64,000 bases of DNA from EA-27 sp964396265 (GTDB lineage Archaea; Thermoplasmatota; Thermoplasmata; RBG-16-68-12; EA-27), in assembly GCA_964396265.1 (NCBI GenBank), contig CAYNEM010000002.1:62001-126000 (forward strand), read 5' to 3'. The notes beneath the pieces were generated by a model. It was given only the letters and a program-made list of their open reading frames with translations, had not been told where the DNA came from and did no database searches. The number at the start of each line of letters is the position of its first letter. The first letter of the stretch is position 1. The position numbers were made by a program, and so were the translations under genes. Below, piece after piece: positions 34,819-43,434 of the stretch.

Positions 34819-37800
34819 ATGGCGCGTTCCGACACAATCGAGGCGCTTCGACGGCGCGGGATATCCAAGAAGACAGCGATGACGCTTGCGGACGCCGGGT
34901 TCACGATCGAATCCCTGAAGAGCGCCAGCCCGGAGCGCGTAGGGAAGTTCATCTCCGCGAAGGAGGCGAAGAAAATCCTCGCGAAGGTCGGGCAGCCGGA
35001 AGCGCCGCCGAAGAAGAAGGAGCCGAAGACGCGCGCGGCACCCGACGAGCCGGAGCCGGAGGCGCCCGAAGCGACGGTTCCCGAGGCCTCCGAGCCCCCG
35101 CCGAAGGCGCCGGACAAGGTGCCGAAGGCCTCCGAAGGGGAGGCAGAGATCAACAAGATCCTCAAGGACTTGGGGCGGACGCTTCCCCGCCAGGTCGCCT
35201 GGGACCTCGTCGAAAAGACGAAGGGCATCAAGATCACGAAGAAGCAGCTCGCGGAGGTCGTCCGTCGCGTGTGCGACCGGTACGACGCACACCTGATCGA
35301 CCCGAACGAGAGCGCCGGCATCGTGTCCGCGCAGTCCATCGGGGAACCCGGGACGCAAATGAGCCTGCCCCGTGGCGAGAAGATCTTGATCCGCGAACAT
35401 GGTCAGGTCCTCGTCCGCGCCATCGGAGATGTGGTCGACTCGCTCATGTCGGGCGCGCCCGTGAGCAAGGAGGGCGAGACGGAGTGGTGCGATCTTCCTG
35501 ATGGGACTCTGGATGTCTTGAGTCTCTCTGGAGATGGTAGGACGACGTGGAAGCCCGTCCGTTCGGCGAGCCGCCATCGACACGGGAGACCCCTACTGAC
35601 AATCCGCACGCGCAGCGGTCGGGAGATCACCGCCACCTCGAACCACTCTTTCGTCATCAGGATCGACGGGCGTATCGTTCCGGTCCGGGGGGACTCCCTA
35701 CAAGTGGGCGACCGCGTGCCGGTCGTTTGGCGATGGAGCGTCCCCGACCCATCTTCGGACACACCCCTCGACGCAATCCTCCCGAAGGCCTCGTTCTGGT
35801 ACGGCAGTGAGCTCGTGAAGGCCCGGACGTTCGGCCGCGGGTGGCGGCGGGGCATCGGTCGCTCGTTCGTCGTCCCCGTGCAGGCGGATCGATTGGGACA
35901 GATGCTTCGCGGATCGGCGGACGAGATTGAGCCCGGATTCGTCTATCCGTTCCAGAACCACGGGGGCGCCGGCCTTCCGGAGCGCCTTCCCCTCAACGCT
36001 GCCCTGGGCTGGATTGTCGGCGCGTACCTCGCGGAAGGTTGGGCGGCGCGAAACTACGTGAACATCTCGAACACCGATCCCCGGTTCCTCGCCCGCACGC
36101 GGGCGGTCGCGAATGGGTTCGGGTTCCGGTTCGCGGAGTATGCGAACGATCGCGGGTTTGCCCCGGGCAATGACCTCCACATCCGGTCGACGATCCTTGC
36201 GGAACTCCTGAAACGCACCTGCGGCTCGGGATCCGCCCATAAGCGCGTGCCCGAGCTTGCGTTTGGCGCGGAAGATGCGTTCGTGGCCTCCCTGCTCCGG
36301 TCGTACTTCGACGGCGACGGCAACGTCACGGTCTCCCGTGGCGCAATCCGGGCGAGCTCGAACTCCAAGGAACTGCTCGACGGCATCTCGCTGCTCCTCA
36401 GCCGGTTCGGGATCTTCGCCAGCAAGGGGGTACAGGGCTCGCACCACACGCTGTGGATTCCTCGCCGGTACGCGCAGCGCTTCCGCGAGACGATCGGCTT
36501 TGAATCGGAGAAGAAGACGCGTCTGCTGGACGATCTGTGCCGCGAGCCACCGGGCCGCTGGACGTACGACGCTCTCGACATGGTCGGGGGCTTCGGTACG
36601 ATCCTGCGGGACACTGCCGCCAAACTCCGGGTCCCCACGCGGTACACGAACAACTTCACGAACCGACAACGCGTGGGCCGGGCGACCCTCCGGCGATACC
36701 TGGAGCGTTTTGAAGGCCGAATGCGAGAAACGGGAATCGACGCGACCGCTGAGCTATCGCGCATTCGGTCCTTGATCGAGGAGGACGTCCTATGGGACGA
36801 AATCGTCGAAATCCGTGAAAGCGCCCCGGGGGACGAGGACGTCTACGACCTATCCGTTCCGGGCCTTGAGACGTTCACGACCGTGGAGGGGATCGTCACC
36901 CACAACACCATGAGGACGTTTCACTACGCGGGTGTCGCGGAGATGAACGTGACGCTAGGCCTGCCGCGTCTCATCGAGATCGTGGACGCGCGACGCGTCC
37001 CGAGCACGCCCCTGATGGAGATCCACCTGAAGGCCAAAGTCGCGAAAGACCTCGAACGCGTCCGGCGAATCGCGCAGGAGATCGAGACGACGAAGCTCGA
37101 CGATATCGCAGACATCGGCGCCGACATGGTCAACATGCGCGTCATGGTGTACCCGGATGCGCCGAAGATGAAGGCTCGGGGCGTGAAGGCGGACGAGCTG
37201 CGGGAGAAGCTGCGGAAATTCACGTACGTCGAGGACGTGAAGCGGACGGTCGGAGGCGAGACGAGGTCGACGGACGCGTACGTGATCGAGTCCGGGGAAC
37301 CCTCGTTCAAGAAGCTCCAGCGCCTCGTCGAGGGCGTGCGCGCGACGAAGGTCAAGGGCATCGACAACATCCGCAGGGCGATCATCCGAAAACAGCAGCC
37401 AGAGGGTTTCGTCATCTACACGGAGGGATCGAACCTCGCGAAGGTCCTCGACCTCGATGACGTCGACCCCACGAAGACCTCGACGAACAGCGTCGAGGAG
37501 ATATACGAGACGCTCGGCGTCGAGGCCGCTCGGAACGCGATCATCAAGGAGGCCCACGACACCCTCGAGGAGCAGGGGCTCACCGTGGACATCCGCCACA
37601 TCATGCTCGTCGCGGACATGATGACGAACGATGGAGACGTCAAGGCGATCGGGCGGCACGGCATTTCCGGCCGCAAGTCGTCCGTGCTCGCTCGCGCGGC
37701 GTTCGAGATCACCGCGCACCACCTGCTCCGGGCCGCGATCTCGGGGGAAAGCGACGCCCTCGATGGCGTCGCGGAGAACGTCATCGTCGGTCAGCCGGTG

Positions 37801-37899
37801 ACCCTTGGCACGGGGGCGGTCAACCTCGTGTACAAGCCGCCGGCCGGAGGCGTGAGGAAGAAGGTGGAACCTGTGGCGACCGCTGAGGCCACGGCATGA
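34819..37899 (+). CDS. rpoA2: DNA-directed RNA polymerase subunit A'' (RpoA2) with HhH-like N-terminal extension and an intein
   Basis: The 1026-residue precursor splices to about 511 residues. The mature C-terminal half of the largest subunit includes SIGEPGTQM-TMRTFHYAGVAE (trigger-loop region) and ends with the conserved VNLVYKPP region. Residues ~1-50 look like a helix-hairpin-helix unit (LRRRGISKKTAMTLADAGF...AKKILAKVG), followed by a Pro/Glu/Lys-rich linker to ~110; ordinary RpoA2 begins near the following KILKDLGRTLP stretch. A 515-residue intein interrupts the trigger loop. ATG at 34819 is chosen over GTG at 34813 because GGAGG (34807-34811) is well spaced to it. Confidence 0.95.
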   Translation: MARSDTIEALRRRGISKKTAMTLADAGFTIESLKSASPERVGKFISAKEAKKILAKVGQPEAPPKKKEPKTRAAPDEPEPEAPEATVPEASEPPPKAPDKVPKASEGEAEINKILKDLGRTLPRQVAWDLVEKTKGIKITKKQLAEVVRRVCDRYDAHLIDPNESAGIVSAQSIGEPGTQMSLPRGEKILIREHGQVLVRAIGDVVDSLMSGAPVSKEGETEWCDLPDGTLDVLSLSGDGRTTWKPVRSASRHRHGRPLLTIRTRSGREITATSNHSFVIRIDGRIVPVRGDSLQVGDRVPVVWRWSVPDPSSDTPLDAILPKASFWYGSELVKARTFGRGWRRGIGRSFVVPVQADRLGQMLRGSADEIEPGFVYPFQNHGGAGLPERLPLNAALGWIVGAYLAEGWAARNYVNISNTDPRFLARTRAVANGFGFRFAEYANDRGFAPGNDLHIRSTILAELLKRTCGSGSAHKRVPELAFGAEDAFVASLLRSYFDGDGNVTVSRGAIRASSNSKELLDGISLLLSRFGIFASKGVQGSHHTLWIPRRYAQRFRETIGFESEKKTRLLDDLCREPPGRWTYDALDMVGGFGTILRDTAAKLRVPTRYTNNFTNRQRVGRATLRRYLERFEGRMRETGIDATAELSRIRSLIEEDVLWDEIVEIRESAPGDEDVYDLSVPGLETFTTVEGIVTHNTMRTFHYAGVAEMNVTLGLPRLIEIVDARRVPSTPLMEIHLKAKVAKDLERVRRIAQEIETTKLDDIADIGADMVNMRVMVYPDAPKMKARGVKADELREKLRKFTYVEDVKRTVGGETRSTDAYVIESGEPSFKKLQRLVEGVRATKVKGIDNIRRAIIRKQQPEGFVIYTEGSNLAKVLDLDDVDPTKTSTNSVEEIYETLGVEAARNAIIKEAHDTLEEQGLTVDIRHIMLVADMMTNDGDVKAIGRHGISGRKSSVLARAAFEITAHHLLRAAISGESDALDGVAENVIVGQPVTLGTGAVNLVYKPPAGGVRKKVEPVATAEATA
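35362..36906 (+). other. Intein in RpoA2 with LAGLIDADG homing endonuclease
   Basis: A 515-residue in-frame insertion between GEPGTQM and TMRTFHYAG. It begins with Ser1 (SLPRGEKILI), has the block B TSNH motif with the catalytic His, and ends VYDLSVPGLETFTTVEGIVTHN, so His-Asn is the C-terminal pair and Thr is the +1 nucleophile. Both dodecapeptide motifs of a DOD endonuclease are present: LGWIVGAYLAEGW and LLRSYFDGDGN, the latter with its acidic residues. Splicing looks intact and the endonuclease appears full length. The site is in the catalytically essential trigger-loop segment. Confidence 0.95.
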
Positions 37900-38165
37900 T
37901 CGACGTCCCCCGTGCCCTGAAGATTGCGGTCGACACGGGCAAGGTCCGGTTCGGGACGCGTCAGGTCCGCCTCACCGCCAAGGCGGGGAAGGCCCGCCTC
38001 GTGGTCGTCGCGTCGAACTGCCCGGACGACCTGGCGGCTTTAGGAGCGAAGGTCCTAGCGTTCCCGGGGACAAACGCGGAACTAGGCGCGGCTTGCGGGA
38101 AGCCTTTCTCGGTGTCCGCGCTCGCGGTAGTCGACCCGGGGGACTCGAACATCCTGTCGGCCTAG
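37896..38165 (+). CDS. rpl30e: Ribosomal protein L30e
   Basis: An 89-residue member of the L7Ae/L30e family, located as in other archaeal RNA polymerase operons. It shows LKIAVDTGKVRFGTRQ, then ARLVVVASNCPDD (the RNA-binding N-C-P-D segment) and VLAFPGTNAELGAACGKPFSVSALAVVDPG. The ATG overlaps the rpoA2 stop by 4 nt, and nusA follows after 7 nt. Confidence 0.95.
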   Translation: MIDVPRALKIAVDTGKVRFGTRQVRLTAKAGKARLVVVASNCPDDLAALGAKVLAFPGTNAELGAACGKPFSVSALAVVDPGDSNILSA

Positions 38166-38172
38166 GTGCCGC

Positions 38173-38601
38173 ATGGCGGAGATCACGTTCACCGAGGAGA
38201 CGATCCAGTACGTGCGCCTCTTCCAAGACCTCACGGGGACGACGGTCGTGGATTGCGTGGACACGACGGAGCGGCTCATCTTCGTGGTGAAGGCGGGGGA
38301 CATCGCGAAGGCGATCGGGAAGGGCGGGGAGAACGTACAGAACCTTCGAAAGAAGATGAACAAGGACATCCACCTCGTGGAGTACAGCGACGACCCCAAA
38401 CAGTTCGTCGCGAACGTGTTCCGCAATTACGATGTGAAGAAGGTCGAGATCGAGACGAGGGATGGCGAGGTGGTCCACGCGACGGTGACCGTCGACCCGC
38501 TGAAGAAGGGGCGGGCGATCGGGAAGGCGGGCCGGAACCTGCGCGTGTATCGCGACCTCATCGCGCGCCACCACCCGATCCATAGCGTCAGCGTCGCGTG
38601 A
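38173..38601 (+). CDS. nusA: Archaeal NusA-like transcription factor
   Basis: A 142-residue RNA-binding protein made of two KH domains, without the S1 and N-terminal domains of bacterial NusA. The first KH motif is AGDIAKAIGKGGENVQNLRKKM and the second is GRAIGKAGRNLRVYRDLIARHH; both keep the GxxG loop. It closes the RNA polymerase operon. In most archaea rpsL and rpsG follow, but here a helicase gene comes next. Confidence 0.95.
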   Translation: MAEITFTEETIQYVRLFQDLTGTTVVDCVDTTERLIFVVKAGDIAKAIGKGGENVQNLRKKMNKDIHLVEYSDDPKQFVANVFRNYDVKKVEIETRDGEVVHATVTVDPLKKGRAIGKAGRNLRVYRDLIARHHPIHSVSVA

Positions 38602-38619
38602 CCGGGGAATCCCCGCAGA

Positions 38620-40740
38620 ATGGTTAAACGAGGGCCGAGGCATACCGACGGTCCCCCAAGGTGGGCTATCATCACGGCATTCGAGGGATGGGAACTCACG
38701 CATCTCGCCGCCAAGGCGAAGAGCCACGGCCTCTTGACGGAGTCCGACCGCGCCTTCCTCTCCAAGGTAGGCCGGCAGTCGAGGAACCAACAGCCCCTCG
38801 CCGAGGAACAGGCCCACCATCTGAAGAAGGTCCTGGGGGAACTTGTGCAGGCGCACCTTGGCGGCGCCCCGTGCGAACGGCCCGACTGCACCGCCTGCGC
38901 GAAGCTGGCGGGTGGAACGACAACCGTCGTGATCCTTGCCCCGGAAGCCGCAGCAACGCCGCCGCCGACACAAGAGCAAGTCCGCGGGATTCCAGGGGTT
39001 TCCTATGCACCGCAGTTCATCCCGGAGCTCGCGTTCTCGCCCGAGGACGCGCAGGTCCTCGCGAAGGTGCACGACGGAGTTCACGAGGAGGCCCACCTCT
39101 GGCGGTTGAACCTCGACGCGAACGAGCTGTCCCTCATGTCCGGATTCGATGAGCTCTTGTGCCTGCCGCTCGTGCGGGGCGTGAGGAAGTTCGACTATCA
39201 GATCGCGACGGCCTTCAAGGTCCTTAGAGACCTTCGGGGGCGCGCGCTCCTCGCCGACGAGGTCGGCCTCGGGAAGACGATCGAGGCGGCCCTCATCCTC
39301 AAGGAATACGTCGTGCGCGGCCTCGTGCGGAAGGCCCTCGTCCTCGTGCCCGCGAGCCTCACCGTGCAATGGCAGGAGGAGCTCCGGGAGAAGTTCGGCC
39401 TGCACTTCGAGATCATGGACGAGATCGAGGACTGGGAGCGCCATCCCTTCGTGATCGCGTCGCTCGACACCGCCAAGCGCGACGTGAACCGCGAGGTCAT
39501 CGAGAGGCTCTACTACGACCTCGTCATCGTGGACGAGGCGCACAAACTTCGCCATCGGAACACGAAGAATTGGAAGTTCGTGAGCGCGATCCGCAGGAAG
39601 TACATCCTGATGCTGACCGCCACCCCGGTGCAGAACGACCTCGAGGAACTGTTCAACCTCGTTACGTTGCTCAAGCCGGGCCAGCTGAAGACGTGGGGGG
39701 CGTTCCGGAAGGAGTTCTTCGAGGCGGGGGATCGACGGACCCCGGCGAATGCCCCGGAGCTCCGCCAGTTGCTGCTCGAGGTCATGATCCGTAACCGCCG
39801 CGGCGAGGCCATCACCTTGCCGCCGAGGCGCGTCGACGCCGTCGAGGTCTCTCTCGCACCCGACGAGCGGGATCTGTACACGGGGGTGACGAAGTTCATC
39901 CGACGCTGGTACGCGAACTCACCCAACGCGAACCGCCTCAGTCTCATGGTGCTGCAGCGCGAGATCGGGAGCAGCCCCGCCGCCGCGACCGAGACATTGC
40001 GCCGCCTCCGCGAGGGCTCGAACTTTTCCTGGGAGGAGCGTGCGGAACTCGACCAGCTGTACCAGCGCGCCGCCGCCATCCGCGACAGCGAGCGCGCGAA
40101 CCGCCTCGTTGAGCTCGTGGACAAGGTCCCCGACAAGGTGATCGTGTTCACCCAGTACTATCGCACGATGCTGTGGCTCGCCGGGCGGCTGAGGGCACGC
40201 GGCTTCTCCATCGCCACGTTCCACGGCGGCATGAACCCGATGGAGAAGGAGACGGCGGTGCGGGACTTCCGCGCGTCGTCCCAGGTCTTTCTCTCGACGG
40301 AGGCCGGTGGGGAGGGGAGGAATCTCCAGTTCGCACACCGCCTCGTGAACTTCGACCTCCCGTGGAACCCCCTCCGGCTCGAGCAGCGGATCGGACGGAT
40401 ACACCGCATCGGGCAGACGCGGGAGGTCCACGTCGTCAACCTGTGGGCGAAGGACACGATCGAGGAGTACGTGCTCGAGCTGCTCGACAAGAAGATCCAC
40501 ATGTTCGAGCTGGTCGTGGGCGAGCTCGACATGGTGCTCGGCAACCTCGACGAGCACAAGTCGTTCGACGCCCTCCTCATGGAGGTCTGGACGATTGAGG
40601 ACGAGGTCCGGCGTCGTCAGGAACTGGAGAAGCTCGGTGCGTCCCTCCTGGCGGCGCGGACAGAGTACGAGAGGACGAAGGACCTCGAAGATCGATTGTT
40701 CGGAAACGACTTGGCGGCGGGGGCGGCGGTGACTCCGTGA
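38620..40740 (+). CDS. SNF2-family ATP-dependent helicase (RapA/HepA-like)
   Basis: A 706-residue superfamily-2 translocase. Motif I ADEVGLGKTIEAALI is at ~212, DEAH box VIVDEAHKLRH at ~303, motif III LTATPVQND, motif V STEAGGEGRNLQF and motif VI QRIGRIHRIGQ at ~589. An N-terminal ~110 residues hold CERPDCTACAKL, a possible zinc site. The nearest well-studied relatives are RapA-type proteins that remodel RNA polymerase; lying directly behind the polymerase operon makes a transcription role attractive, but this is inference. The ATG is 18 nt behind nusA. The partner gene overlaps its stop by 4 nt (GTGA). Confidence 0.88.
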   Translation: MVKRGPRHTDGPPRWAIITAFEGWELTHLAAKAKSHGLLTESDRAFLSKVGRQSRNQQPLAEEQAHHLKKVLGELVQAHLGGAPCERPDCTACAKLAGGTTTVVILAPEAAATPPPTQEQVRGIPGVSYAPQFIPELAFSPEDAQVLAKVHDGVHEEAHLWRLNLDANELSLMSGFDELLCLPLVRGVRKFDYQIATAFKVLRDLRGRALLADEVGLGKTIEAALILKEYVVRGLVRKALVLVPASLTVQWQEELREKFGLHFEIMDEIEDWERHPFVIASLDTAKRDVNREVIERLYYDLVIVDEAHKLRHRNTKNWKFVSAIRRKYILMLTATPVQNDLEELFNLVTLLKPGQLKTWGAFRKEFFEAGDRRTPANAPELRQLLLEVMIRNRRGEAITLPPRRVDAVEVSLAPDERDLYTGVTKFIRRWYANSPNANRLSLMVLQREIGSSPAAATETLRRLREGSNFSWEERAELDQLYQRAAAIRDSERANRLVELVDKVPDKVIVFTQYYRTMLWLAGRLRARGFSIATFHGGMNPMEKETAVRDFRASSQVFLSTEAGGEGRNLQFAHRLVNFDLPWNPLRLEQRIGRIHRIGQTREVHVVNLWAKDTIEEYVLELLDKKIHMFELVVGELDMVLGNLDEHKSFDALLMEVWTIEDEVRRRQELEKLGASLLAARTEYERTKDLEDRLFGNDLAAGAAVTP

Positions 40741-42200
40741 CCGACGTGCGGGCGTTTGTGGCCTCGTACCTCCAGGCGATCGGAGCGGGGGCGGAGGCCC
40801 TGTCCGCGGGGGCCCTGGCCGTGCGGTGGCCCCCGACCCACGCCGCCAGGTTCGGCCCGTCGACGACGGTCGCCTTCGACCCGCTCGTCGCCGAGGCGTC
40901 GAACGCCGAGCTCTGCGTCGTCGGCAGCGACCTGCTCGACCGCATCGTCGCGGACGCCTCCGGGAGAGGCTTCCATTGCGTTGCGCTTGTGGACGCGGAG
41001 AACGAGCCGCCCAGGGGGGAAGTCCTGACGGCGAATCTGAACTTCCCGAACGCGCGCGCGTCCATCGTCGCGGGGGAGGAGGGCCTCGTCCCCTACCTGC
41101 TGTTCAACTTTCGGGTCACGCTGACCACGGACGAGAAGCGGGAGCTCGTGAGGTCGATCCTCCTGAACGCGGTAACCTTGCAGGAGCACCCCGCCGTGGA
41201 CATCTTCCTTCGGGAGTCCTTGACCCTGCCCGAGGCGAGAGAGGACACGCTTCTGGCGGAGCAGAGCATTCTCAACACCTATCGAAGCGCGTGCGGCGCC
41301 CTCGAGCGCGCGATCCTGCGCGAGGTCGAGCAGGTGCGGGGGAAGGCGAGCGCCTTCCTCTCGACGGAACTACAGAGGATCGATGCGTTCTACGAGAACT
41401 CCATCAAGGAGCTGTATGCCGGACGCACGCAGACGCCCCTCGAGGCGGAAAAGGAACTTCGGGCGGAACGCGAGCGACGCGTCGACGAGGTCCGGCGGAA
41501 GCTCGAGTTCAGCGTCGCCGCGAAACTCATCAACGTCCGCACGATCCTCGTCCCGACGGTGACGTTGCGCGTTAGTCTTGCGAACTCGCGAGCGTCGAAG
41601 GACCTAGACCTGGAGTACGACGCGGTCACCCTCGAGACGAACCGGCCGGCATGCGAGTCCTGCCGCGCCCCGACGGGGACCATCCATCTGTGCAGCCGGG
41701 GCCACATCGCGTGCGACGCATGCGAACGCCGCTGCGACTTCTGCGACGAGGTCGTCTGCTCGAAATGCGCGCCCGAGGTGCTGTCGCCGTGCGCCTCGTG
41801 CATCCGGAAGGGGTGCCCCGACCACACGTTCGTCGACGAGATCGGGCGGAAGACCTACTGCCAGGACCACATCCACACGTGCGCGATCTGCCGCCGCATG
41901 GTCGGCCCTCCGTACGTCAAGCCGTGCAGGGTGTGCTCGCAGTCGTATTGCGCGGTGTGCGTCGAAGAGCAGGGCCGGTGCACGACGTGCCGGACGCTGG
42001 CGGCGGTCGCCGATGCACACAAGGACGTCGCCCGCGTCCAAGCCTTCCCCGGGGCACCGAAGGGCGTGCGTTGGCTACGGGGTCAGAACGGGGAATACAC
42101 GATCCTCCTCGGGAAGGGCGCCGTCTTCCAGCACCTGTTCGTCCTTGACTCGAAGGGCGCCCTGGTGCACCGCCGGAAGGGGCGGGGGATCGCGGGCTGA
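40737..42200 (+). CDS. Cysteine-rich multi-zinc protein paired with the SNF2 helicase
   Basis: A 487-residue protein with no confident family assignment. The N-terminal ~170 residues look like a globular alpha/beta domain. Residues ~180-260 are strongly helical and charged (coiled coil likely, around AEKELRAERERRVDEVRRKLE). Residues ~300-425 hold a dense run of CxxC pairs (CESC, CDACERRCDFC, CSKC, CASC, CAICRR, CRVC, CAVC, CTTC), suggesting several treble-clef or RING-like zinc sites. The final ~60 residues form a small beta domain. The GTG start overlaps the helicase stop by four bases, so the two proteins very likely work together. Function unknown. Confidence 0.78.
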   Translation: MTDVRAFVASYLQAIGAGAEALSAGALAVRWPPTHAARFGPSTTVAFDPLVAEASNAELCVVGSDLLDRIVADASGRGFHCVALVDAENEPPRGEVLTANLNFPNARASIVAGEEGLVPYLLFNFRVTLTTDEKRELVRSILLNAVTLQEHPAVDIFLRESLTLPEAREDTLLAEQSILNTYRSACGALERAILREVEQVRGKASAFLSTELQRIDAFYENSIKELYAGRTQTPLEAEKELRAERERRVDEVRRKLEFSVAAKLINVRTILVPTVTLRVSLANSRASKDLDLEYDAVTLETNRPACESCRAPTGTIHLCSRGHIACDACERRCDFCDEVVCSKCAPEVLSPCASCIRKGCPDHTFVDEIGRKTYCQDHIHTCAICRRMVGPPYVKPCRVCSQSYCAVCVEEQGRCTTCRTLAAVADAHKDVARVQAFPGAPKGVRWLRGQNGEYTILLGKGAVFQHLFVLDSKGALVHRRKGRGIAG

Positions 42201-42252
42201 CCGCGCACCGGGTATTCCGGGTTGTCTCACAGAGCCGAACGGACCGGAAAGG

Positions 42253-42260
42253 CTTATTTT
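42253..42260 (+). promoter_or_regulatory. TATA box of the SRPBCC gene
   Basis: CTTATTTT is centred 26 nt before the ATG at 42282, which marks that ATG, not the upstream in-frame one at 42222, as a leaderless start. Confidence 0.55.
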
Positions 42261-42281
42261 GGGGAGCGAGGTTCCCACCCG

Positions 42282-42725
42282 ATGACGCTCGTCCTCGATC
42301 GGACCGTCGAAGCGAGCCCGGAACAAGTGTTCTCCGTCGTCGCGGACATCGGCCAAGCCGTCGAGTGGATGCCTGCGATCCAGCGAATCGACGACATGTC
42401 GGCGGGCCCGTTCGGGGTCGGCACGAACTGGCTGGAGACCCGGCTCGCTGGGAAGCGGACCACCAAGTCGAGGGTCCGCGTCACCCGGTTCGAACCGGCA
42501 AGGGTCCTCGAGATCTCGGTCGAGAGCAAGGGCGTGGTGGGTTCCATGCGGTTCACCCTCATCCCCACCGGCGGATTGACGCACGTCCACTACGAGGCTG
42601 ATCTCCAGGGGCGTGGCGTCCTGAAGTTGTCCACAAAGACGATGAACCGGGAGATGGAAGAAGCAGACCGAGACCTCCTCGACCGCCTCGCGGCCCAGGT
42701 GGAAAAGTCCCTGCAAGACGACTGA
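42282..42725 (+). CDS. SRPBCC (START/Bet v 1-like) family protein
   Basis: A 147-residue cytoplasmic protein with the SRPBCC helix-grip pattern: LVLDRTVEASPEQVFSVVADIGQAVEWMPAI at the start, paired beta strands in the middle and a long C-terminal helix ending LAAQVEKSLQDD. Family members bind hydrophobic ligands or act in polyketide cyclisation; no specific substrate can be assigned. It has its own TATA box and ends 43 nt before a hydrolase gene, which may be co-transcribed. Confidence 0.85.
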   Translation: MTLVLDRTVEASPEQVFSVVADIGQAVEWMPAIQRIDDMSAGPFGVGTNWLETRLAGKRTTKSRVRVTRFEPARVLEISVESKGVVGSMRFTLIPTGGLTHVHYEADLQGRGVLKLSTKTMNREMEEADRDLLDRLAAQVEKSLQDD

Positions 42726-42768
42726 GGCGAGACACCGACTTCATGAGCCCCGGCGTCCTCCCAAAGCC

Positions 42769-43434
42769 GTGGGTGGAACCCGGGAGGTCCGTTTTCAGGC
42801 GGCGAGCTCGACGGACGAGGTCCGCGGGATCGTGCACGAGACGACATCGCCGCCAAAGGCCGCGCTGATCGTGACCCACGGTCGATCGAACGACATGAAG
42901 AACTCTCTCGTGCGGCGAATCGCCGAGGCCGCGGCGGAGAATGACTCATGGGCCCTGCGCGTGAACTTCCGGTATGTGGACGCGAGGGGGCGCGCGTCGA
43001 GGGACCTTTCGCGCGAGGAGGACGACCTGAGGGGCGCCGTGCGGTTCGTGCGAGCGGAGTTGCCCGTGGTGCCCATCTACCTTGCCGGGAAGTCCATGGG
43101 AGCGCGGGTGTGCGCGCGGGCGTCATCCGATCCCGAAGTGTCGGGCGTCATCGCCCTCGGTTACCCGCTGCATCCGTTGTTCCGGCCGCAGGTCCGGAAT
43201 CCGCCGGAATGGCCCAAGCTCGTGAAGCCCGCGCTGTTCGTCCAAGGGGACCAAGACCCGTTCTGCGACCTGGCGCGTCTGGCGGAGGAGCTGCCGCGCT
43301 TGGTCCACCCGCATGAACTCGTCGTGATTCCGGAGGCCGGACACTCGTTCGAGCCCAAGGGAGCGAAGCGGGACACGTTCCTCGAAGTGTGGCAGGCCGT
43401 TCAATCGTGGCTCCACCGCCAACGCACTCAGTAG
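42769..43434 (+). CDS. Alpha/beta hydrolase, KANL3/Tex30-like
   Basis: A 221-residue alpha/beta hydrolase of the dienelactone-hydrolase-like KANL3/Tex30 group. The oxyanion region VTHGRSNDMKNSL precedes the nucleophile elbow GKSMGAR (Ser in GxSxG). The acid is probably the Asp in QGDQDPFC, and the His lies in PEAGHSF near the C-terminus. No signal peptide is seen, so it is cytoplasmic. The start is GTG at 42769. The 3' end overlaps the convergent radical-SAM gene by 7 nt. The physiological substrate is not predictable. Confidence 0.87.
   Translation: MGGTREVRFQAASSTDEVRGIVHETTSPPKAALIVTHGRSNDMKNSLVRRIAEAAAENDSWALRVNFRYVDARGRASRDLSREEDDLRGAVRFVRAELPVVPIYLAGKSMGARVCARASSDPEVSGVIALGYPLHPLFRPQVRNPPEWPKLVKPALFVQGDQDPFCDLARLAEELPRLVHPHELVVIPEAGHSFEPKGAKRDTFLEVWQAVQSWLHRQRTQ

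Noticed and set aside
38620..42200. Helicase plus zinc protein as a defence system such as DISARM
   Set aside because: No methylase, nuclease or phospholipase genes accompany them, and they sit in a housekeeping operon context.
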